A stretch of DNA of 64,000 nucleotides from Algibacter miyuki (GCF_030409805.1 NZ_JAUFQP010000013.1:1246501-1310500), one strand, 5' to 3'. Positions 18,213 through 28,502 are shown, numbered from the stretch's first letter. The notes: generated by a model not told the origin, from the letters alone. Translations and numbers: made by a program.

Positions 18213-19208
18213 TTATAGGTTTTCCCAATACCAAGAAACGGCTTCTTTTAGGCCGGTTTTAATATCGAATTTGGGGTCGTAATTTAATAATTCTTTTGCT
18301 TTATTTATTGAGGCCAGGGAGTGAGGGATGTCTCCAGCTCTGTTTTCTCTGTATTTTATTTCAACACTATTAATTTTTTCATCGTACTCTGATAAGTATG
18401 TTTTTAATAATGTTGTAAGTTCAGTTAACGTAGTGCGTTCGCCAAAAGCGACATTGTACACCGTATTTAGGGCTTCTTTATTGGTGGTTGTAAGAGCTCT
18501 TAAATTCATTTGAACCACGTTGTCAATATACGTAAAATCTCGAGAATAACTACCATCTCCATTTATAACTGGCGATTCGTGACTTACAAATTGTTGTACA
18601 AATTTAGGGATTACAGCGGCATAAGCACCATCTGGATCTTGGCGTCTTCCAAAGACATTAAAATAACGAAGACCAACAACATCTAAATTATAAGTGGTGT
18701 GAAAAATATCAGCATATAACTCATTTACATATTTAGTGATAGCATAAGGCGATAGTGGTTTTCCTATGGTTTCTTCTACCTTAGGAAGTGCTTCATGATC
18801 GCCATAAGTTGAAGAACTAGCGGCGTAAACAAAACGTTTAACTCCGGCATCTCTTGCCGCGACTAGCATGTTTAAAAAACCAGAAACGTTAACATCATTA
18901 GTCGTTATTGGATCATTTATTGAACGTGGTACAGATCCTAATGCTGCTTGATGTAAAACGAAGTCTATTCCGTCGCATGCTTTATGGCAATCTTCTAACT
19001 GTCTAATATCGCCTTCAATTAAATTGAAATTAGAATCAGATAAAAAAGGTTTTATGTTTTCTCTTTTGCCTGTAGCAAAGTTGTCTAGGCAGGTTACTTT
19101 AATGTTTTGGTTTAATAAAACTTCACATAAATTAGAGCCAATAAACCCAGCGCCACCTGTTACTAAAATGTGTTTATTTTTTAAAGTTTCAATGAAATCT
19201 AAGGTCAT
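18213..19208 (-). CDS. tviC: UDP-GlcNAc 4-epimerase (WbpP/TviC type)
   Basis: The 331-aa extended SDR has [14 protein letters not shown] (about residues 16-29), the serine strand [14 protein letters not shown], the catalytic YAITK, and [19 protein letters not shown], all hallmarks of the WbpP/TviC subgroup that interconverts UDP-GlcNAc and UDP-GalNAc. It is the first gene of the minus-strand locus, 4 nt before ugd. Together with the TviB-type dehydrogenase it would make UDP-GalNAcA. A 535-nt intergenic region lies upstream. Confidence 0.9.
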   Translation of the reverse strand: MTLDFIETLKNKHILVTGGAGFIGSNLCEVLLNQNIKVTCLDNFATGKRENIKPFLSDSNFNLIEGDIRQLEDCHKACDGIDFVLHQAALGSVPRSINDPITTNDVNVSGFLNMLVAARDAGVKRFVYAASSSTYGDHEALPKVEETIGKPLSPYAITKYVNELYADIFHTTYNLDVVGLRYFNVFGRRQDPDGAYAAVIPKFVQQFVSHESPVINGDGSYSRDFTYIDNVVQMNLRALTTTNKEALNTVYNVAFGERTTLTELTTLLKTYLSEYDEKINSVEIKYRENRAGDIPHSLASINKAKELLNYDPKFDIKTGLKEAVSWYWENL

Positions 19209-19743
19209 ATAATTTTTGCTTTTTGTTTAGTAAGCGACAAATAAATAAAAAATTAATTTAAGTAGACCTGTAAACTATACTAAGGTTGTCTTTTTTCCGA
19301 TTAAAGTCAGGAATATGTCAAAAAAGCCGATTAAATAGATTTTTTAATTTTGATTAAAGTTTTTAACGGAAATCAAAAATATCGGTGTTATTGGCTTTAA
19401 TATACGTGTATATACTTACGTTTTAGATAGCAAAAACAACTTAGGAAAGAGTGGGTTAATCGACAAGCTACAAAGAATGCCTGTGAATTTATATGCTCCT
19501 TGTATTTAACCGATTTTAATAAAGGTTTTGGCGAAATATGTAAGAAGTCGCATTCCTACTTAAAAACTATTAGTAAATTTACAAAGTGAAAAACATACAA
19601 ATTGGATTGATTAATAGCGAGTTAATTTAATATGTAAAAATATTTTTAAAATACTCTCAACGGTCTTTTTTAGAAATGTTTTATTAATAACGAGACGCAA
19701 AACTAGTCACTCGATATTTAATGTTGTTAAACGAAAAATGTAA
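19209..19743. promoter_or_regulatory. Divergent intergenic region of the polysaccharide loci
   Basis: This 535-nt gene-free stretch separates the two divergent operons. Candidate -7 elements are TAATTTTG at 19345-19352 (plus) and TATTTTTG on the minus strand at 19374-19381; neither has a clear -33 partner, and such 8-mers occur by chance in AT-rich DNA. CCGATTAAA appears twice, at 19297-19305 and 19327-19335, 30 bp apart, with a related CCGATT at 19510. No ORF, RNA gene or strong hairpin was recognised. Confidence 0.35.
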
Positions 19744-20874
19744 ATGCTAACAAAAACTAAAATTTATCTATCTTCACCTCACATGGGGGGAACCGAACAA
19801 AAGTTTGTAAATGAGGCTTTTGAAACAAATTGGATTGCACCTTTGGGGCCAAATGTTAATGGTTTTGAAGATGATATTAAAAGGGCTTTAGGTGGAAATC
19901 ACGAAGTTGCTGTTTTAAGTTCAGGTACTGCTTCAATTCATTTAGCACTAGAGATCATTGGTGTATCCCAAGGCGATGAAGTACTGTGTCAAAGCTTTAC
20001 GTTTTCGGCATCTGCAAATCCAATTCTTTATTTGGGAGGAACACCGGTTTTTATTGACAGTGAAAGAGATACGTGGAACATGTCTCCGGAATTGTTAGAA
20101 ATTGCGATTTTAGATAGAATAGAAAAATATAAAAAACCTAAAGCCATTATTGCTGTACATTTATACGGTATGCCATATAAGGCTAACGAAATAAATGCTA
20201 TTGCTGAAAAGTATGGTATTCCTGTTGTGGAAGATAGTGCTGAAGCTTTAGGTAGTAAATATAAAGGTAAAGCCTGCGGAGCACTTTCCGATTTTGGTAT
20301 TTTGTCTTTTAATGGAAATAAAATAATAACAACTTCTGGCGGGGGTGCTTTAATTACAAAAACGAAAGGTTTAAAGGATAAAGCCGTGTTTTTATCAACC
20401 CAAGCCAGAGACGACGCGCCGCATTATCAACATTCTCAAGTAGGTTATAATTACCGAATGAGTAATGTTTTAGCAGGAATTGGACGTGGACAAATGGAAG
20501 TGCTTGATGCTAGAGTGGCGGCAAGACGTGCTAATTATGAATTTTATAAAGCACACTTAGCACAACTTGATACTATTGAATTCCTTGAAGAACCTACAGG
20601 CAGTTTATCTAATAGATGGATTTCATGTGTGAAAACAGATTCGTTTGAAACTCGTGAAAAAATTAGAATGGCCTTATTTGAGGATGATATAGAGTCTAGA
20701 CCACTTTGGAAGCCTATGCACCAACAACCTGTGTTTAAAGATTGTTTACATTTTACAGATGGAACATCGGAAGACCTTTTTGAAAAAGGGCTTTGTTTGC
20801 CAAGTGGCTCTAATTTAACGGAAACTGACTTACAACGAATAGTGACCATAATTTTAAATACCCCAAACTCATGA
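19744..20874 (+). CDS. DegT/DnrJ/EryC1/StrS aminotransferase (PglE-like)
   Basis: The 376-aa PLP enzyme has SSGTASIHLALE near residue 59, VVEDSAEALGSKYKGKACG near 161, and the Schiff-base lysine in FNGNKIITTSGGG (Lys about 193). It starts LSSPHMGGTEQKFV, as in UDP-4-keto-6-deoxy-GlcNAc aminotransferases such as PglE. It probably converts the 4-keto product of the next gene's enzyme to a 4-amino sugar. Its stop overlaps the start of that gene by 4 nt. No PglD-type acetyltransferase is visible nearby, so the amino group may instead be formylated by the 13224-14000 product. Confidence 0.85.
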   Translation: MLTKTKIYLSSPHMGGTEQKFVNEAFETNWIAPLGPNVNGFEDDIKRALGGNHEVAVLSSGTASIHLALEIIGVSQGDEVLCQSFTFSASANPILYLGGTPVFIDSERDTWNMSPELLEIAILDRIEKYKKPKAIIAVHLYGMPYKANEINAIAEKYGIPVVEDSAEALGSKYKGKACGALSDFGILSFNGNKIITTSGGGALITKTKGLKDKAVFLSTQARDDAPHYQHSQVGYNYRMSNVLAGIGRGQMEVLDARVAARRANYEFYKAHLAQLDTIEFLEEPTGSLSNRWISCVKTDSFETREKIRMALFEDDIESRPLWKPMHQQPVFKDCLHFTDGTSEDLFEKGLCLPSGSNLTETDLQRIVTIILNTPNS

Positions 20875-22823
20875 TTATAAACTACTTTGCTAAACATTCG
20901 CAGAAATATGCCTCTAAATGGCTTGTTTTTGCTATTGACCTATTAATAGTAATGGCTACTTTTTTTATAGCTTACTTTATTAGGTTTAACTTTTCATTCA
21001 ATTTTAACGTTGGTCAATTTTGGTTACAAGTTCCTTTTATCTTTACGATTTCAGTAGCGAGTTTCTTAATTGTTGGATCGTTTAAAAGTGTAATTAGACA
21101 TACCGGCTTTACCGATGTGGTTAACTTATTTAAATCTGTGGTATTAATTGCTGGAATTACAGGTTTATTGGTAACACTGAATAATAAATTTGGAGTAGTT
21201 TCTAACTTTACTGTTCCGGCAACTATAATTGCTTTTCATGCTATTATGAGTTTTACCGTGTTAAGTGCTAGCCGTCTTGTTTTTAAAATGGCTTTCAAGC
21301 ATTTGCAATGTAAATTATTAGCAAGCAAACGTATTTTAATATACGGATCAGGTGATGAAGGGATTGTAACTTATAATGCCTTAGTGAATAATACCACGTT
21401 AAGTTACGTTGTTGTTGGTTTTATAGATGATAACACAAAAAAGAAAGGTAAGAATATTAATGGTGTGCCCATTATGTCTTTTGGTCAAGTTACACCTATT
21501 TTCGCGGCAAACAATGGTATTGATGAAATTGTGGTAGCTTCGGAAAGTGTTAGTTCTGGTAAATTAATTGCTTTGATAGAAAATTTATCTGTAGCAAATG
21601 TTAAAATAACAAAAGTACCACCTATTGATAATTGGATTAATGGAGAGCTAAGTTCTAAGCAAATAAAACAAGTACAAATCGAAGATTTGTTAGGTAGAGC
21701 GCCTATAGAAATTAATTCGCCTACCTTACAAAATGAATTTAGTGGGGAAACAGTTTTAGTTACTGGAGCTGCTGGTTCTATAGGTAGTGAGTTGGTAAGA
21801 CAATTGGCTGAGTTTGATGTGAAACATTTAATTTTAGTGGATCAAGCGGAATCGCCTTTATATGATGTAGAACAAGATTTAAAAAGAGCAGGAAAGACAG
21901 ATTATACTGCAATAGTTGCGGATATTAGAGATGGTTTAAGAATAGATAGTATTTTTCAGGAATATAAACCAACGATGGTTTTTCATGCTGCAGCCTACAA
22001 GCATGTGCCATTAATGGAAAAAACACCTTATGAAGCTATTAAGATCAACGTAAACGGAACAAAGCTACTTGCTGATACATCGTCACGATATAATGTTAAG
22101 AAATTTGTATTTGTTTCTACCGATAAGGCTGTTAACCCAACTAGTGTGATGGGAGCAACGAAACGTATGGCAGAAATGTATATTACATGTTTGCAAAAAG
22201 AAAGTAAAACAAAGTTTATTACAACAAGATTTGGTAATGTTTTAGGTTCTAATGGTTCTGTAATTCCTTTATTCAAGAAACAAATTGAAAATGGCGGACC
22301 ATTAACGGTAACAGACAGCGAAATCACAAGATATTTTATGACTATTCCAGAAGCGTCTCAATTAGTATTAGAGGCAGGAAGTATGGGGAAAGGTGGTGAA
22401 ATATTTATATTCGATATGGGTGAATCTGTTAAGATATTTGATTTAGCTAAAAACATGATTAAATTATCAGGTTTACGCTACCCTGAGGATATTGACATTA
22501 AGATTACGGGTTTAAGACCAGGAGAAAAACTATATGAAGAATTATTGGCTAATGGTGAAAACACTTTAGCTACCTACAGTAAGAAAATTCTAATTAGTAA
22601 AACACGTGAGTTAGATTATGAGCGCATTAAGGCTTCTATTGAAGAGTTGTGCATCACAAATCGTTTTCAGAATAATAATATCGTTCTAAAGATGAAACGC
22701 TTAATTCCTGAGTACAAATCAAATAATTCAGACTATGAAAGATTTGATAAGCGTGTACAAACTTATAAGAAAGTTAAAGGTATAGTTGACAATAAAGTGG
22801 ATAAAAATATTGTTAACCGCTAA
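20871..22823 (+). CDS. UDP-GlcNAc C4,C6-dehydratase, membrane-bound PglF/WbpM type
   Basis: The 650-aa protein has four N-terminal membrane segments (within about residues 15-140), a CoA-binding-like Rossmann domain, and the catalytic SDR domain starting VLVTGAAGSIGSEL (about 293-306). The usual YxxxK is replaced by MxxxK in SVMGATKR (Met about 426, Lys about 430), as known for WbpM/PglF enzymes, where this residue is naturally Met. The product would be UDP-4-keto-6-deoxy-HexNAc, handed to the overlapping aminotransferase. Wza follows after 43 nt. Confidence 0.9.
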   Translation: MIINYFAKHSQKYASKWLVFAIDLLIVMATFFIAYFIRFNFSFNFNVGQFWLQVPFIFTISVASFLIVGSFKSVIRHTGFTDVVNLFKSVVLIAGITGLLVTLNNKFGVVSNFTVPATIIAFHAIMSFTVLSASRLVFKMAFKHLQCKLLASKRILIYGSGDEGIVTYNALVNNTTLSYVVVGFIDDNTKKKGKNINGVPIMSFGQVTPIFAANNGIDEIVVASESVSSGKLIALIENLSVANVKITKVPPIDNWINGELSSKQIKQVQIEDLLGRAPIEINSPTLQNEFSGETVLVTGAAGSIGSELVRQLAEFDVKHLILVDQAESPLYDVEQDLKRAGKTDYTAIVADIRDGLRIDSIFQEYKPTMVFHAAAYKHVPLMEKTPYEAIKINVNGTKLLADTSSRYNVKKFVFVSTDKAVNPTSVMGATKRMAEMYITCLQKESKTKFITTRFGNVLGSNGSVIPLFKKQIENGGPLTVTDSEITRYFMTIPEASQLVLEAGSMGKGGEIFIFDMGESVKIFDLAKNMIKLSGLRYPEDIDIKITGLRPGEKLYEELLANGENTLATYSKKILISKTRELDYERIKASIEELCITNRFQNNNIVLKMKRLIPEYKSNNSDYERFDKRVQTYKKVKGIVDNKVDKNIVNR

Positions 22824-22866
22824 TTGTCTTTAATATTTAATACCTTACTCCCAAATTTCTATTTTA

Positions 22867-23643
22867 ATGATAACATCTTTTTTTAAAGGCAAATTTGTTT
22901 TTGCCACTATTGTTATGTCGTTTCTTTGTTTAACTTCTTGTCAAACAAAGAAAGATATTGTTTACTTTCAAAATGCTAAGAATTTTGAAACCATAGTAGA
23001 TACAGATACGTTTAAAGCCAAACTAAAGTATGGTGATATCTTAAGTATTTATGTTTCAACGTTGGATTTGACAGTTACAAAACCGTACAATTTAGTTATG
23101 GAATCTGGTAGTCAAGGACAGTTTATAACTTACCTAATTGATACCGAAGGAAATATTGATTATCCCGTGCTTGGTAAAGTTAAATTGGTGGGCTTAACCA
23201 TTGAAGAAGCAAAGGAATTATTTAAGAAAAAATTTGAAGAAGGCCAGCTTCTTAAAGATCCAGTCGTTATAATTACGTTTACAAATTTTAGAATTACAGT
23301 GGCTGGAGCTGTTAATAGTCCAGGAGTATATCCTGTATCTGGAGAGCGCATATCTATTTTAGAGGCATTGGGATTGGCTGGTGATTTAAATATAAAAGGT
23401 AGACGAGATAATATTTTGGTCATTAGAGATTTTAATGGGTCTAAAACTTACACAAGGGTAGATTTAACTAGTAAAGAAGTGTTTAATTCTCCTGTGTTCT
23501 ATTTAACGCAAAATGATTATATTTACGTTGAGCCAAATAACTCTGCTGTAAGTGGAGCTTCCGGAGATAGTAGAATTGGAACTATTATTAGTATAACCTC
23601 TTTTGTGTTGACAACAGCACTTATTTTTGTAACTAGAAATTAG
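22867..23643 (+). CDS. wza: Polysaccharide export lipoprotein (Wza-like)
   Basis: The 258-aa protein has a lipoprotein signal with lipobox LTSC, a Poly_export domain (KLKYGDILSIYVSTLD to GNIDYPVLGKVKLVGLTIEE) and one SLBB-type domain (ITVAGAVNSPGVYPV). It ends with a C-terminal hydrophobic helix (about 236-256), consistent with the outer-membrane-spanning helix of Wza. It is expected to form the export channel with the Wzc-like protein encoded 10 nt downstream. Confidence 0.9.
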   Translation: MITSFFKGKFVFATIVMSFLCLTSCQTKKDIVYFQNAKNFETIVDTDTFKAKLKYGDILSIYVSTLDLTVTKPYNLVMESGSQGQFITYLIDTEGNIDYPVLGKVKLVGLTIEEAKELFKKKFEEGQLLKDPVVIITFTNFRITVAGAVNSPGVYPVSGERISILEALGLAGDLNIKGRRDNILVIRDFNGSKTYTRVDLTSKEVFNSPVFYLTQNDYIYVEPNNSAVSGASGDSRIGTIISITSFVLTTALIFVTRN

Positions 23644-23653
23644 GCCTTTTTAT

Positions 23654-26032
23654 ATGATTTCAAATGAGAACAGATTAGATTCGGAACACGCAAGTTCGAA
23701 TCATTTTAATTTAAAAAAAACAATAGGTTTATATACCAAACATTGGATTTGGTTTGTAATTAGCATATTGTTTTTTGGTGTTTTAGCTTATTTTCAAATA
23801 AGAACTACCATACCAAAGTATGGAGCTACGGCTAAAATTATGCTTCTTGGTGATAATGACGGTACGGGAGGGGCAAACGCATTGAAAGAATTATCTCTTT
23901 TTTCTGAAAATGAAGCTGCAGAAGTAGATGATGAAATTCAAGTAATGACTTCTAGAACATTCATGAAGGACATTGTTAAAAAATTGAATTTAAATATACA
24001 ATATTTTGCAGCAGGTAGGGTGAATGAATATGAGTTATATAAAAGCAATCCATTTCATGTCAATTTTATTCTTTCTGATTCTATTGTTGATAATATAGAT
24101 TTCAATTTTTATGTGGATGTTATTTCGGCAACAGAATTTAATTATAGAGTGTTAGAGGATGATGTTCCACAAAAAATGACTTTTGGAAAAAACATATCTA
24201 CAATATATGGTAGTTTGGTTCTAATGCCTAGAGATGGTTATCAGGGGGTTTACACTACAACAATTAGAGTTAAAGTAACTCCTGTTATGACTGTGGCTAC
24301 ATTTCTTAATAATAACGTTTCGGTTTCTCCAATTGCGAAATCATCGAAAGTTTTATCTATTTATTATGAAGATAACGTGTTACAGAAAGCTAAAGACGTT
24401 ATTAATACCGTTATAGAAACTTATAACAAAACAACTTTAGAGAAAAAAAATATACGATCAGAGAACACGGTTAAGTTTATTGAAAAAAGAATTGATTCTA
24501 TAACTTACGACTTGGTTAATGTTGATAATAATATTGTTAGGTATAAAACCGTTAATAAAATTACAGATGTAGCCTCTGAAGCGGGGCAATTTTTAGCGTC
24601 AAGCACACTAAATGAACAACAAATTGATGGGGCTAAAACAGAATTAAGGAAACTTAATTATATGACAGAATCTTTAGGTGATGATAGTACATTTGCTCCA
24701 ATTCCTTCTAATTTAGGATTGGGTGATGCTTCAATTAGTACACTGTCTTCTAAATATAATGAACTTTTAAGAGAGCGTGACAGTAAGCTGCAAAGTGCAG
24801 GTGAAAGAAATCCTATCGTATTAGAGTTAAATGAAACTTTAAAAGGGATAAAGAGTAATTTAAATAATAATATAAAGAATTCTAAACAAGCGTTAGATAT
24901 ACAAATTAATAGTCTTCAAAATCAATCTACGAGATTGAGTTCTAAAATTTATGCCGTACCAGGACAAGAGAGTAAACTTCGCTCTATTGAAAGGAAACAA
25001 GGTATTAAGGAACAAATTTATTTGTTTTTATTAGAGAAAAGAGAGGAAGCAGCTATTACGTTAACAGCAACTACACCTAATTTAAAAATTATTGATGATG
25101 CCTATTCCTATGGAGAGGTTACCATGGATGGTAAAGTGCTTTACATTGGTGCCTTATTTTTTGGTTTTCTAATACCGTTTGGATTTATCTACGCTAGAGA
25201 TTTACTAGATACAAAAATCCACAATAGAGAGGATTTGCATAACGCTATTAAAAATATAACAATTCTAGGGGAAGTACCTAGGTTGGCTAAAAGTGATAAA
25301 AAATTAGTAGAACGTAATGATCGATCAGTATTATCAGAGTCTTTTAGAATTATAAGAACTAATTTTGATTTTGTTAGAAGAGGACGATCGGCAGAAAGTT
25401 ACAATAATGTCATGTTTGTAACATCGACTATTAATGGAGAAGGTAAGTCTTTTTTCAGTATGAATATGGCTTTAACTTTAGCAAGTACAAATAAAAAAGT
25501 TTTACTTATTGGAGGAGATATTAGAAATCCGCAAATTTTCTCAACCATTAGGGATATTGAAGGAAAAGAAGAATCGAATGTAGGTTTTACCGAATTTATT
25601 GCTGATGAATCAATTCAATTAAATAATACCATTAGTGAACATGCCGTTAATGATATTAAAATAGATTTAATGTTTTCAGGTAAAATTCCACCAAACCCTG
25701 CTGAATTATTGATGAGTGATCGTGTTAAGGAATTGTTTGACACTGTTTCTTCAGATTATGATTATGTAATCGTTGATACGGCACCTTCTATGCTGGTTAC
25801 TGATACTTTATTAATTAGTAAATACGCTGCTCATACATTTTACATTACTAGAGCAGGTTATACTGAAAAAGAAATTTTAAACTTTACCAAGGAAATTCAT
25901 GCCGATGAAAAATTAAACGGAATGATGCTTGTTGTAAATGATGTTGATCAATCTAACTTCGGTTATGGTGCCAAGTATGGTTATTATGGTGCACCAAAGA
26001 AAAAGGGATGGTTTAGAAAAAACAAGGCATAA
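23654..26032 (+). CDS. wzc: Polysaccharide copolymerase / tyrosine autokinase (Wzc-like)
   Basis: The 792-aa inner-membrane protein has a Wzz domain between two membrane helices (about 32-50 and 495-515), a periplasmic coiled-coil region, and a cytoplasmic BY-kinase domain. The kinase carries Walker A INGEGKSFF (about 594), Walker A' IGGDIRNPQ (about 617) and Walker B YVIVDTAPS (about 703). The tail is tyrosine-rich (YGAKYGYYG), the usual autophosphorylation cluster. It controls chain length and export with Wza. A strong terminator follows at 26072-26116. Confidence 0.93.
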   Translation: MISNENRLDSEHASSNHFNLKKTIGLYTKHWIWFVISILFFGVLAYFQIRTTIPKYGATAKIMLLGDNDGTGGANALKELSLFSENEAAEVDDEIQVMTSRTFMKDIVKKLNLNIQYFAAGRVNEYELYKSNPFHVNFILSDSIVDNIDFNFYVDVISATEFNYRVLEDDVPQKMTFGKNISTIYGSLVLMPRDGYQGVYTTTIRVKVTPVMTVATFLNNNVSVSPIAKSSKVLSIYYEDNVLQKAKDVINTVIETYNKTTLEKKNIRSENTVKFIEKRIDSITYDLVNVDNNIVRYKTVNKITDVASEAGQFLASSTLNEQQIDGAKTELRKLNYMTESLGDDSTFAPIPSNLGLGDASISTLSSKYNELLRERDSKLQSAGERNPIVLELNETLKGIKSNLNNNIKNSKQALDIQINSLQNQSTRLSSKIYAVPGQESKLRSIERKQGIKEQIYLFLLEKREEAAITLTATTPNLKIIDDAYSYGEVTMDGKVLYIGALFFGFLIPFGFIYARDLLDTKIHNREDLHNAIKNITILGEVPRLAKSDKKLVERNDRSVLSESFRIIRTNFDFVRRGRSAESYNNVMFVTSTINGEGKSFFSMNMALTLASTNKKVLLIGGDIRNPQIFSTIRDIEGKEESNVGFTEFIADESIQLNNTISEHAVNDIKIDLMFSGKIPPNPAELLMSDRVKELFDTVSSDYDYVIVDTAPSMLVTDTLLISKYAAHTFYITRAGYTEKEILNFTKEIHADEKLNGMMLVVNDVDQSNFGYGAKYGYYGAPKKKGWFRKNKA

Positions 26033-26071
26033 TTAACCTTAAGATTTGTATTCTTAATTTATATTTTAAAC

Positions 26072-26116
26072 AAAAAAACTTGTTTTAGTTGATTAGACTA
26101 AAACAAGTTTTTTTTT
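26072..26116. terminator. Bidirectional intrinsic terminator
   Basis: A 13-bp perfect stem (26077-26089 with 26097-26109) with a 7-nt loop is flanked by A7 on the left and a T tract on the right. It ends the wzc operon on the plus strand and aroB on the minus strand. Confidence 0.92.
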
Positions 26117-26165
26117 GTTACTTATTTTCTACTTTTGTAGAAAGGAGAATAATGTATATCAGAAA

Positions 26166-27233
26166 TTAATTGGCGTAGAATTCAAAGGCATCCATAATTA
26201 CGGTATCATCAACTAAACAGTCGATTTTAGTAACGCCAATAGCCTCAAGTAATACGAAGTTAATATTACCATGATTATTTTTCTTATCGTACTTGAGAAG
26301 ATCTATAATCTCAGGTAGCTCACTTTTATCAATGGTTATTTTGCCATAATAGCTTACAAATAAATCTTTGATTTTTAAAGTTGTTTCTTTTGGAAATCCA
26401 GTAAGTTCAGTAGAAATATAGCAAGCTAAAATCATTCCTACAACAACAGCTTCGCCATGTAATAACGTGGTTTTTTTGGGGTGACTTAAAAAATAAGATT
26501 CAATGGCGTGCCCAAGGGTATGTCCAAAATTAAGTGTTTTTCTCAAACCATTTTCAAAAGGATCTTCTTCAACAACATTCTTTTTAATTAAAACGGACTC
26601 ATAAATTAATCCGTCTAAATCATCGAGTGATAGTTTAGATAAATCTTCAAATTTACTCCAATAAGTTTCGCCGGTTATTAACCCATGTTTTAACATTTCT
26701 GCCAAACCCGAACGCATTTGGTTCGTTGCTAATGTATCCAGATATTTTGTGTCAATTAACACTAAATCGGGGTTGCTAATAACACCAACTTGGTTTTTTA
26801 AATGTCCTAAATCAACGCCGGTTTTTCCTCCAACAGAAGCATCAACCATAGAAAGTAAAGTGGTTGGAACATTAATGTATGAAATTCCACGCTTAAAGGT
26901 GCAAGCCACAAAACCACCTAAATCGGTAATAACACCACCGCCAATATTTATCAGTAAACTTTTACGGTCGGCATTTAATTCCGATAAGGTATTCCAAACG
27001 CCTACACAGGTATCTATAGTTTTATTTATTTCACCAGACTCAATTTCAATAATTTCGATTACAGCTTCAGTTTCAATTTGAGGAAGTAGTATAGGTAAAC
27101 AATGCTCATGAGTATTTTCATCTACTAAAATAAAAATTTTAGAAAAATTGTTTTCTAAAAGATGTTTATTTAATGATGAATAACAAGTGTTATTAAAGTG
27201 TATTGTACAGTTTTTTGTGCTAATAGAATCCAT
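26166..27233 (-). CDS. aroB: 3-dehydroquinate synthase
   Basis: The 355-aa cytosolic enzyme catalyses the second step of the shikimate pathway, converting DAHP to 3-dehydroquinate with NAD+ and a divalent metal. The NAD-binding loop GGGVITDLGGFVACTFKRG (about residues 95-113), GKTGVDLGHLKNQVG, and the metal ligands in LNFGHTLGHAIE and LLHGEAVVVGM are all present. The length is typical. It stands alone between converging and diverging neighbours, and other aro genes are not in the window. Confidence 0.96.
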   Translation of the reverse strand: MDSISTKNCTIHFNNTCYSSLNKHLLENNFSKIFILVDENTHEHCLPILLPQIETEAVIEIIEIESGEINKTIDTCVGVWNTLSELNADRKSLLINIGGGVITDLGGFVACTFKRGISYINVPTTLLSMVDASVGGKTGVDLGHLKNQVGVISNPDLVLIDTKYLDTLATNQMRSGLAEMLKHGLITGETYWSKFEDLSKLSLDDLDGLIYESVLIKKNVVEEDPFENGLRKTLNFGHTLGHAIESYFLSHPKKTTLLHGEAVVVGMILACYISTELTGFPKETTLKIKDLFVSYYGKITIDKSELPEIIDLLKYDKKNNHGNINFVLLEAIGVTKIDCLVDDTVIMDAFEFYAN

Positions 27234-27302
27234 AAAATATTTAAACTTTTTAAGAATGTGAAATTAAGGAGATTTTATATAAAATGATAACTTAGCTATA
27301 AT

Positions 27303-27310
27303 TATATTTG
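27303..27310 (+). promoter_or_regulatory. -7 promoter element of proline dehydrogenase gene
   Basis: TATATTTG matches TAnnTTTG exactly and lies 16 nt before the ATG at 27326. An alternative TTG start at 27308 would fall inside this element, so the ATG at 27326 is preferred. No convincing -33 element was seen. Confidence 0.5.
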
Positions 27311-27325
27311 CAAAAAAAAGGGCAA

Positions 27326-28501
27326 ATGAATACGAATTTGATATTTAATAACACTAAAGTCGCATTTTCTTTAAAAAGTGATTCGGAACTTGAAAGAGCT
27401 TACTTTTTATTTAAGATGATTTCAATAGAACCCTTGGTGCGCATTGGAACAGTGGCAACTAATTTTGCTTTAAAAGCACATTTGCCTATTGAAGGATTAA
27501 TTCGTTCTACAGTCTTCGATCATTTTTGTGGAGGTGTAAACGAAGACGACTGCTTACCTGTTATTGAGAAGATGTATGACAAGGGGGTGAGTTCGGTTTT
27601 AGATTATTCTGTTGAAGGAAAAGAAAGTGAAAAGGAGTTTGACGCGGCCTTAAATAAGTTATTAAAAATTATCGAATTCGCAAAAAACTTGCAAGCCATT
27701 CCTATTGCCGTTTTTAAACCGTCAGCCTTTGGTCGTTTTTATTTATATGAGAAATTATCGAAAAATGGAACTTTAACAATTGTTGAACAGGAAGAATGGG
27801 ATAGAATTGTGAGCCGATTTGATCAGGTTTGTGCAAAAGCTAAGGCTTATGATGTCGCTGTTTTAATTGATGCCGAAGAAAGCTGGATGCAGGATGCAGC
27901 CGATAATTTAATAACCAAAATGATGGTTAAATATAATACGGAAAAGCCAATTGTTTATAATACGTTGCAAATGTATCGGCATGATCGTATGGCGTTTTTA
28001 ACGTCTGAACATGCCAAAGCCAAAGCTGCTGGATATTTTCTGGGTTTTAAATTGGTACGTGGTGCCTATATGGAAAAAGAAAATGATAGAGCAGAAACTA
28101 AAGGGTATCCATCACCAATTTGTATTAGTAAAGCTGCTACGGATGCTAATTTTAATAAGGCTTTAAATTATATGTTAGAAAACATCAAGGACATGTCGGT
28201 TTTTGCTGGAACTCATAATGAGGATAGTTCGTATTTACTCATGGAACTTATGGATAAATTAGGGATTAAAAATAATGACGAACGTGTTTGGTTTGGCCAA
28301 TTATACGGCATGAGCGATCATATTAGTTATAATTTGGCCCACGAAGGTTATAATGTGGCTAAGTATATGCCGTTTGGTCCGGTAAAAGATGTGATGCCGT
28401 ATTTGATTAGACGCGCTGAAGAAAACACCTCTGTAGCAGGGCAAACAGGACGAGAACTCGCTCTTTTAAAGCAAGAAAAAACGAGACGAAAAGCAGAATA
28501 A
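27326..28501 (+). CDS. Proline dehydrogenase
   Basis: The 391-aa FAD enzyme oxidises proline to pyrroline-5-carboxylate and feeds electrons to the respiratory chain. The ProDH barrel shows FKPSAFGRF, VLIDAEESWMQ, GFKLVRGAYMEKE (the family's substrate/FAD block, about residue 250) and YMPFGPVKDVMPYLIRRAEEN at the C-terminus. It is a stand-alone enzyme, not a PutA fusion. The stop is one base away from the stop of the convergent gene at 28503, with no terminator between them. Confidence 0.93.
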   Translation: MNTNLIFNNTKVAFSLKSDSELERAYFLFKMISIEPLVRIGTVATNFALKAHLPIEGLIRSTVFDHFCGGVNEDDCLPVIEKMYDKGVSSVLDYSVEGKESEKEFDAALNKLLKIIEFAKNLQAIPIAVFKPSAFGRFYLYEKLSKNGTLTIVEQEEWDRIVSRFDQVCAKAKAYDVAVLIDAEESWMQDAADNLITKMMVKYNTEKPIVYNTLQMYRHDRMAFLTSEHAKAKAAGYFLGFKLVRGAYMEKENDRAETKGYPSPICISKAATDANFNKALNYMLENIKDMSVFAGTHNEDSSYLLMELMDKLGIKNNDERVWFGQLYGMSDHISYNLAHEGYNVAKYMPFGPVKDVMPYLIRRAEENTSVAGQTGRELALLKQEKTRRKAE

Positions 28502-28502
28502 A

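Noticed and set aside
27308..27325. TTG start of proline dehydrogenase
   Set aside because: It lies inside the TATATTTG element; the ATG at 27326 fits better.
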